A stretch of DNA of 7,497 nucleotides from Flavobacteriales bacterium UBA5939 (GTDB taxonomy: Bacteria; Bacteroidota; Bacteroidia; Flavobacteriales; Schleiferiaceae). Numbering within the stretch: position 1 is the first letter of the stretch; every line of letters starts with the position of its first letter. The translations under genes and the position numbers were made by a program. This document shows positions 1 through 6,300 of this stretch, one piece after another. The notes beneath the pieces are model-generated. The model worked only from the letters and a program-made list of their open reading frames with translations, made no database searches and was not told the DNA's origin. Location of the stretch: the NCBI GenBank assembly GCA_002430755.1, contig DJCX01000105.1:1-7497 (forward strand). Direction: 5' to 3'.

Positions 1-830
1 TCACCCACGACCTTCATCATGAGATTCGCCGGTACGGCGAAGCTGTAGCCCTCGAAGGAGCCGCTGCGCGATGAGATGGCGGTATTGATCCCAACAAGTT
101 GGCCTCCGGTGTTCACCAGTGCACCGCCTGAATTCCCAGGATTGACTGCTGCATCTGTTTGAAGGAAACTTTCAATAGCACTTTGTTCGTCGATAATATT
201 GATATCGCGCCCTTTGGCTGAAATGATACCTGCGGTAACGGTGCTCGTGAGATTGAAAGGATTCCCCACAGCGAGCACCCATTGGCCAAGGCGTACATTG
301 TCAGAATTGGCCACAGTAATCTTTTGCAAGCCTTCAGCCTCAATCTTAAGGAGTGCGATATCCGTCGTCGGGTCAGTGCCTACAAGCACAGCACCGTATT
401 CGTCGTTATTGGCCGTCACTACCGTAATTTCTTTGGCATCCTTGATCACGTGATTGTTGGTTACGATATATCCGTCTTCGCTTAAGATGACGCCAGATCC
501 AGATCCCTGAACCTCTTGGCGTTGCGGGGTAGATGGACGACCAAAAAATAAATCATTGAAGGGGTTGTAGTAGTTCTGTACACGTTCTGCCGTGATTTTC
601 ACGTGAACCACAGCTTCCACAGAGGCTTCGGCAGCTTCCACAAAATCTGTCGGTACCGCTGCACTGGCTGCTGGGAAATTTGAAACGGCAACAGGCAGAG
701 CGGTCGGCTGATTTTCAATAACAACAGTCTTGCCCGTCCAGCCCAATGCGTGTGCACCTGCTAGCGATAAAAGACCTCCTGCTGCAAAAAGCAGGACAAA
801 CATTCCAATGGATTTCGCATTCATCTTCAT
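1..830 (-). CDS. HtrA/Deg-type trypsin-like serine endoprotease (C-terminus cut by window edge)
   Basis: Periplasmic quality-control protease of the DegP/DegQ/HtrA family (peptidase S1C), which degrades or refolds damaged envelope proteins. Only the first 276 codons are present; the frame stays open to the left edge. The start ATG at 830-828 is followed by a signal sequence (basic Lys2/Lys6, hydrophobic stretch about residues 8-25, AHA near 26-28 as a possible cleavage site), then an Ala/Pro-rich linker (about 40-65) and the protease domain. The whole triad is visible: His127 in TNNHVI, Asp157 in TDIALLKI and Ser234 in NPGNSGGAL, so it should be active. The PVxxVVHV-type entry strand and the NPFNDLFFG segment before GSGSGVI are typical of Bacteroidota members. 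PDZ domains are expected beyond the window. A second ATG two codons downstream (824) is a possible alternative start; neither has a clear Shine-Dalgarno. The gene is divergent from dapF. Family assignment is very secure; DegP versus DegQ cannot be decided. Confidence 0.95.
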   Translation of the reverse strand, partial: MKMNAKSIGMFVLLFAAGGLLSLAGAHALGWTGKTVVIENQPTALPVAVSNFPAASAAVPTDFVEAAEASVEAVVHVKITAERVQNYYNPFNDLFFGRPSTPQRQEVQGSGSGVILSEDGYIVTNNHVIKDAKEITVVTANNDEYGAVLVGTDPTTDIALLKIEAEGLQKITVANSDNVRLGQWVLAVGNPFNLTSTVTAGIISAKGRDINIIDEQSAIESFLQTDAAVNPGNSGGALVNTGGQLVGINTAISSRSGSFEGYSFAVPANLMMKVVG

Positions 831-932
831 AGTATTCTGTTTAAATTGAATAACGTCTTACATTCAAATTATGCACCAATGAACGTATATATTGTACCGA
901 GGTGCATAACTTTAACGCCTTTTAACACCGAT
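831..932. promoter_or_regulatory. Divergent intergenic region with 9-bp inverted repeat
   Basis: This 102-bp spacer must hold the promoters of both the protease gene (minus) and the dapF operon (plus). TTATGCACC at 869-877 is repeated as its exact reverse complement GGTGCATAA at 901-909, with a 23-base AT-rich spacer; the arm centres are 32 bp apart, about three helical turns. Each arm runs outward into a sequence resembling the Bacteroidota -7 element TAnnTTTG: TAACTTTA at 907-914 on plus and TAATTTGA at 871-864 on minus. Neither has a convincing TTTG -33 element at the usual distance. TTTAAC also occurs twice in direct orientation at 911-916 and 921-926, 10 bp apart. The repeat is seen directly; its role as promoter or operator is inference. 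Confidence 0.45.
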
Positions 933-1703
933 ATGAGCATGAATCTTAGGTTTTTCAAATACCAAGGGGCCGGGAACGATTTTATCCTGTTAGATTGCCG
1001 CGAATCCCGCGCTAGTTTGACCAAAGATCAAATCGCCCACATGTGCCACCGCAATTTTGGTATTGGCGCCGATGGATTGATGTACCTCGAGCCGCCTCGT
1101 CACGAAGGCGACCACTTCTATATGGTCTATTTCAATGCAGACGGCAGTGAGAGTACCATGTGTGGCAACGGTGGACGTTGTATTTCGAAGTTTGCTACAG
1201 ATCTTGGCATAGCGGCGAACCGCTTGCATTTTCACGCTATTGATGGACCGCACTGGGCTGAAGTCAACGGCGATAGTGTTGCTCTAGGAATGATCGACGC
1301 GCCAGCTGTTGTTGAAAGACACGGGGCCTTTTTCGTTGATACAGGTAGCCCACACCATGTGGTGCTTAACGACAGCCATCCTGATGATTTCATTGCATTC
1401 GCTCGACCGTTGCGTGACGCTTATGGAGAGGAGGGATGTAATATCAACTCTTTGGTAGCGCTAGAACAAGGATATTCCATTCGCACTTACGAGCGTGGAG
1501 TAGAAAATGAAACCTTGGCATGTGGTACTGGTGCTGTGGCGGCGGCAATGGTTGCTGTGCACAACGGTGCGACAACCGCGCCTGTACATATTAAGGCTTT
1601 GGGCGGGGAGCTTATTGTCAATTTTGAAGGAACAGGACCGTTCAGTAATGTGGTCCTAGAAGGACCGGCACAATACAGTTTTGAAGGATATTGGAAGGGA
1701 TGA
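933..1703 (+). CDS. dapF: Diaminopimelate epimerase
   Basis: Converts LL- to meso-2,6-diaminopimelate in the cytoplasm, the penultimate step of lysine synthesis and the source of meso-DAP for peptidoglycan; it is PLP-independent and uses two cysteines. Counting from the ATG at 939 (254 aa), the opening KYQGAGNDF (7-15) and FGIGADG (40-46) are family hallmarks. The catalytic cysteines are Cys75 in MCGNGGRC and Cys195 in ACGTGAVA, with the DTGSPHHV motif at 134-141 and YERGVENET just before the second cysteine. Length is normal for the family. The frame is open upstream to a TTG at 846, but that extension has no family similarity and covers the intergenic repeat. The start is therefore the ATG at 933 (MSMNLRFF, 256 aa) or at 939 (MNLRFF); no Shine-Dalgarno decides. 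The stop overlaps the next start (ATGA, 1700-1703). First gene of a three-gene operon. Confidence 0.97.
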   Translation: MSMNLRFFKYQGAGNDFILLDCRESRASLTKDQIAHMCHRNFGIGADGLMYLEPPRHEGDHFYMVYFNADGSESTMCGNGGRCISKFATDLGIAANRLHFHAIDGPHWAEVNGDSVALGMIDAPAVVERHGAFFVDTGSPHHVVLNDSHPDDFIAFARPLRDAYGEEGCNINSLVALEQGYSIRTYERGVENETLACGTGAVAAAMVAVHNGATTAPVHIKALGGELIVNFEGTGPFSNVVLEGPAQYSFEGYWKG

Positions 1704-2215
1704 TACAGGTAGGAGATATAGGGGTGCTACGCGCACTTGAGCCCTCAGATCTGGATTGGCTCTACACCATTGAGAACGATGCGTCTTTATGGCATTTAGG
1801 CATTAGTAAAGAGCCATGGAGCAAGGCGGTACTCGCTAGTTATATCGATGCACAGCCCGGCAACCTCCTTCGTGATGGTCAGTTGCGACTCCTATTTGAG
1901 GTGGATGGTGTTCCTGCGGGAGCGGTAGATATTTACGACTACGATGCAATCGCGCGCAAGGGCGGTATAGGCATCGTACTAAGTCCAAAAGCACGAGGGA
2001 AAGGCTTTGCCAAAATTGCTCTCGAGGCTTTTCAAGAATACCTCTTTGGAACCTTGGGCATGCAGATGCTCTACGCTGTAGTGCCGCAGTCCAATCCAGC
2101 TTCTCAGGCGTTATTTGAATCGCTTCAGTATGAACAATCAGGCCTCCTCAAGCATTGGATCATCAAGGATGGCCAATTCGAAGACGCACACCTCTATCAA
2201 CTAATTCATTCATGA
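1700..2215 (+). CDS. GNAT-family N-acetyltransferase (RimJ/RimL/SpeG-like)
   Basis: Predicted cytoplasmic acetyl-CoA-dependent N-acetyltransferase of 171 aa, a normal single-domain GNAT length. It begins with VLRALEPSDLDWLYTIEND, the usual first strand and helix of RimJ/RimL/SpeG-type members. The acetyl-CoA-binding motif A lies near residues 89-104 (GIGIVLSPKARGKGFA, with R-G-K-G-F-A as the pyrophosphate loop), followed by motif B around 125-145 (AVVPQSNPASQALFESLQY, with the characteristic N-P-A-S). The start is the ATG at 1700, which overlaps the dapF stop as ATGA. An in-frame TTG at 1691 is less likely because it would lengthen the overlap. GGAAGGG (1693-1699) abuts the ATG and is too close for a normal Shine-Dalgarno, so translation probably depends on re-initiation after dapF. 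Its stop overlaps the mltG start in the same way. The substrate (protein N-terminus, polyamine, amino sugar or other) cannot be read from sequence. Confidence 0.9.
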   Translation: MIQVGDIGVLRALEPSDLDWLYTIENDASLWHLGISKEPWSKAVLASYIDAQPGNLLRDGQLRLLFEVDGVPAGAVDIYDYDAIARKGGIGIVLSPKARGKGFAKIALEAFQEYLFGTLGMQMLYAVVPQSNPASQALFESLQYEQSGLLKHWIIKDGQFEDAHLYQLIHS

Positions 2216-3240
2216 GAAAACTAATCATCATCATCGTAGGGGTTGTCCTCCCGACATTCCTCATTTTCCTCGTTTTCAAAGGCTACAACATGCTCTTTGA
2301 AGCAAATGTTAACGAACAGGTGGCTCCGTACACATTGTATGTAGACGATACGATGACTATAGACGACGTATATGCGCAGTTTGTAGAGGATGACGTACTG
2401 TTGGCGCCGGAAGGCTTTTTGTTGTTGGCAAATAAAAAAGGCTTGACCACACCTAAGCCGGGACATTATGTCCTCACCGCAGGCCAAAGCTCGAACGGTA
2501 TTGTTAATACGTTAATGGCAGGATTTCAAGATCCTGTTCGCATCCAATTCAACTCTGCAGAAAACCTAGAGGATTTAGCGGGTCAACTTGCGTCCCAATT
2601 AATGACCGATAGTTTAAGTCTTTTAGAGGCCTTTAAAGAAACTCGTGTAGGCTGGGAAGGTGCTTCAGCCTTTGGCGCCTACTTACCGGATACCTACGAA
2701 GTGTATTGGAACGCATCGGCTGCCACCATCGCTGAAAAGCTGTATCAAAATACAGTGCGCTTTTGGTCGGAGGATCGCATTGCTCAAGCAGCGGCTTTAG
2801 GTCTCACTCCGGCTGAAGCAAGTACATTGGCTTCCATTGTCATGAAAGAGAGCAGTAAGTCCGACGATCGCCCACGCGTTGCCCGTTTGTATTTAAATCG
2901 ATTAGAGAAGGGGATGAAGCTTCAGGCGGACCCCACAGTCATTTACGCTATAAAACGTGCAAATCCCAGTACTACAGTACGTCGTGTCCTTAGAAAGGAC
3001 CTGAGCATTGAAGATCCATACAATACCTACTATGTGAAGGGCTTGCCACCAGGACCTATCTGTGTGCCTGAGAAAGCGGCGCTTCTCGCTGTTTTAAACG
3101 CACCAGAACACGAATACCTGTTCATGTGTGCAAACCCAGATCAACCTGGTTACCATGCCTTCGCAAAGAACTATGCCGGTCATTTGGTCAACCAACGCAA
3201 GTGGACGCGTTACTTGAACGAACGAAAGATCTATCGTTAG
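2212..3240 (+). CDS. mltG: Endolytic murein transglycosylase MltG (YceG-like)
   Basis: Inner-membrane lytic transglycosylase that cleaves nascent glycan strands to end peptidoglycan polymerisation. The 342-aa product, close to the E. coli length, has a short cytoplasmic start (MRK), one membrane helix at about 4-22, a LysM-like N-terminal part (about 40-110) and the YceG catalytic domain. Key motifs are ASIVMKESS with Glu213 aligning to catalytic Glu218 of E. coli MltG, RVARLYLNRLEKGMKLQADP (222-241), YNTYYVKGLPPGPI (270-283), and a C-terminal HAFAKNYAGH segment. The family usually has Glu two residues before the catalytic Glu (EKE); here it is Met (MKE). The start is the ATG at 2212, overlapping the GNAT stop (ATGA, 2212-2215); the membrane helix follows it immediately, whereas an upstream ATG at 2155 adds unrelated residues read from the GNAT gene. 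Last gene of the operon, with no clear plus-strand terminator after it. Confidence 0.96.
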   Translation: MRKLIIIIVGVVLPTFLIFLVFKGYNMLFEANVNEQVAPYTLYVDDTMTIDDVYAQFVEDDVLLAPEGFLLLANKKGLTTPKPGHYVLTAGQSSNGIVNTLMAGFQDPVRIQFNSAENLEDLAGQLASQLMTDSLSLLEAFKETRVGWEGASAFGAYLPDTYEVYWNASAATIAEKLYQNTVRFWSEDRIAQAAALGLTPAEASTLASIVMKESSKSDDRPRVARLYLNRLEKGMKLQADPTVIYAIKRANPSTTVRRVLRKDLSIEDPYNTYYVKGLPPGPICVPEKAALLAVLNAPEHEYLFMCANPDQPGYHAFAKNYAGHLVNQRKWTRYLNERKIYR

Positions 3241-3259
3241 TCGTTTACTTACGTCCTAG

Positions 3260-3310
3260 AAAAAAAACACCCCCGCCACTTCCTAGGAAGAAGGCGAGGG
3301 TGAAAAAAAA
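3260..3310 (-). terminator. Intrinsic terminator of the large T9SS gene (minus strand)
   Basis: The arms at 3268-3277 and 3293-3302 form a 10-bp stem. In minus-strand RNA all ten positions pair, including one U-G wobble (3297/3273); in plus-strand RNA that position is a C-A mismatch. The loop contains a 12-bp palindrome, CTTCCTAGGAAG (3279-3290). Reading the minus strand, the stem is followed by eight T (3267-3260), the canonical layout, starting about 25 bases past the stop of the large gene. Reading the plus strand, the stem is followed by eight A (3303-3310), so it is a poor Rho-independent terminator for mltG. Confidence 0.85.
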
Positions 3311-3327
3311 GTATTGTGTTCCTCTCG

Positions 3328-6300
3328 TTATTCGACGATCAAACGCTGTACGTCTGTTCCGAAAGGAGTAACCGTTTCAACAAGGTACATACCTGCAGCC
3401 CAACCTGAAGTTTCAATAGGGAAGGTGTTGATGCCTTCGTCGCCATGAACAGATTGCGTCATCATAAGCTGACCTTGCGTATTTCTAATGGAGATCGTTA
3501 CATCAGCTTCTTGCTGGAACGAAATCGGTAGTTGTGCATATCCTGTGGTTGGGTTCGGGTGGATGTTTCCAACACCAATGTGGCGCTCGAGCTCTTCCTC
3601 ACCGACAACGTAGACTCTTCCTGGATCATCTGTAACGTAGAAACAGAAATCGTCAATGGCCCATCCGGCTTTATTGATGGTCTCATCAGAACCAAATCTA
3701 AAGCGGAATACTGCATTACGCGCGGTATCTACACTCATGTTGATTTTTGCTTGTACCCATCCGTTACTCAAACCGGTCCATCCTGGTTTATAGACATCAA
3801 GCGATGTTACAAAGCTGGTGTTGAACCAAGTGGCACCAAACAAATTGGTACCCACTGTGTGCCATGTGATACCCCCATCGAACGTTACATCTACTGTACC
3901 ACCATCGTGGTAAATCTCTGTAGAGAAGGCATGCATAAACTCGTACGAGTATACCTCACCTGAATCGATCGCAAATACTGGCGTGTAAAGCGCTGAAGAA
4001 TCACGTTTCTTGTAGTTAGAGTCAAGATCCGTCACCCATGCGTTAGAACCTGAGTTCGTGCTGATCAGCGGTGCGTTGTTCGGTGTACCCATTTCCCATA
4101 GCGTAGTACCGTCTTTCACAAAGGCATTCAATGTCAGCCAAGGATCTACGGCTGGATCATCGAAGTTGTTACAGTACGAGCTGTCGGTTGACATGTCAAT
4201 TTTATCCAATACCGTGATATCCGCACAGATTTGATCGTCAGAAGTGTCGTTATCAGGCTTATTATCTGGCAACGAAGTACGAACACATACATTGGTTACT
4301 CCACTCGATGGATTCACCCACGGTGCGTCAAATTCGTACCATGCACCCTTACGCGGAATCAAAGGCGGGTTGAAGACTACCTTTTCAGGTGTCGTCCAAG
4401 TCGCACCACCATCGACGCTGTACTCTGCCATACAGCTGTCTAGAATCTTAGCACCTGTATTTCTGATATAGGTCTTAATGTGGTTGTTCTGATCTGGAAT
4501 AGGCAAGTATTCTACAGTCGTCACATTTACTGGAGCAGCACTGTTCTGTGGTGGAACGTAGATTTCTACTTTATCAATGTTCCAACCGTCGCTGTTACCG
4601 CTTACCGTCTTCATGCGAGCACGAAGGATAAGTGGGGCAGAGGAGAAGTTCCAGCTCGCCAAAGGCCAAACCGAAGTTTGCTGTCCAATATTTCCTACCC
4701 ATGCATCGTTGATGCTTGAAGTACCTGTGTTGTACCAGTTAGTTCCTACGACGTTTTGAGGATCCCAGAAGCCTACAGTATTCCACTGGCCACCTCCTTG
4801 GAATTCGATAACGGCAACATCACCTGTACCTAGATCGATATCATGTGTGATGCGCAGCTCAACACCGGCAATGGTGTCGAAACCAATGAAACGCGGGAAG
4901 TATAAGTTTTCTTCAATACCACCAGGAACGTTTCCATTTACTTTCGTGCCGTATCCATTATTACCGTTAAGTGCATTGATTGATCCAGGTTCCCAGATGT
5001 TCAGATCACCTGCGACGAAGAATCCACTTGTATCACCAAAGGCACAGTTTTCGAAATCTTCCACAAAACCGCTTTGAATGTATTTCTCTGGCCACCCTGC
5101 AGACATCGTGTACGAAGTGTCGTTCCAACCGTGGGTGTCATTATTCTTCGTTGTCCATGCGTGAACTTCAAAGGATCCTGTTGGCCAAGCAACTGTATTG
5201 GTAGCATCAACCGCTGTAGCCATATTGCCTGCAGCAACAGAGCCAGAATGCGTAAATGTGTACGTCGTTGCTACACCCGCGTTAGGACCACAGGTTGGAG
5301 TCACCGTGTAAGTGATTGGAATGTTGCTTTGTGCTTGCTTACCGAAGTTTCTCAACTTCACTTGTAGGCGCTTACCTGCTGGACCACCTGTTAAGTTAAT
5401 ACGTGCACCTGGAGCAATGATGTGATCCACACCAACATCTACATTCTTCTTGTCGAAGATGGCGATATCGTCAAAGGCAATATCTGATGCAATACCGAAA
5501 CCTGATTTCTGTGCGATGAAACGAAGCTTCACGATTTTACCCGCTTGTGAACTCAAATCAACTTCGTAGTGTGACCACTGGTCTTTTTCGTCACCTAGGG
5601 TAGCTGTGTACGGTGTCATTGGGTTTGACCAATTGTTCTCGCCGTCCTTGATCCACTGAACACGGATGGCACCAATATCTGCTCCGTACATGTGGTGACG
5701 GAATTGGAGTACAGGGCTTGTCATACCTGTGAGATCCAAACATTTAGAAACCAACGTAGCTGAAGCCGGTGACGTTCCGTAATCTCCTTCAGCCACCAAG
5801 TAATTGCCTGTTCCGCTCTTATCTGAAATAGGACCAGAACCTACAGTCGGTGTATATCCAGTACCTACCATGAAGGCGAATGATCCACTGTTACTTGCTG
5901 GAGTAGGCGTAAACACGGCATTCGAGAAGGTACCTGCGTTAAACGGTGTATTATTTCCTGGAGTCGTAGCAGCATCGTCAAAGTTCAACACGTACGGGAA
6001 TGTAGTGTACGGTTGTTCGTGGACAATTCTGATTGGACCAATAGTATCGTTCGTGTTTACGGTATCACCAGGCTGTGCGGTGTAGATTTTAATGTCATAA
6101 ATACCGTAACCACTTAAATCCGGACCTGTTGCGAAGGTGAAGAAAGTAGAATCACCCAAGTACAAATCTTTATTCGTGATGTATTCTGTGTGTGTTACGT
6201 TAGTTGTTGTACCCGCGGTATTCGTGTAGTCGTAGTCCCAAGTTACTGGAATACTATCAAGTACGTTACAACCGTTGCTTTGTACCCATAGGTCCAAAGT

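Noticed and set aside
846..932. N-terminal extension of dapF from a TTG at 846
   Set aside because: The extra residues precede the conserved family start (MNLRFFKYQGAGNDF), have no family counterpart and would cover the divergent promoter region. ATG 933 or 939 is preferred.
990..1253. Minus-strand open frame inside dapF
   Set aside because: It is antisense to the conserved catalytic part of dapF and has no protein-family features.
2155..2211. Upstream ATG start for mltG inside the GNAT gene
   Set aside because: It would place 19 unrelated residues before the signal-anchor helix and create a 61-base overlap. The ATG at 2212 gives a normal MltG N-terminus and an ATGA junction.
3532..3963. 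143-codon plus-strand open frame inside the large T9SS gene
   Set aside because: It lies antisense to the conserved last module and start of the sorting domain, has no recognisable domain or start signal, and is explained as a shadow of the long minus-strand gene.
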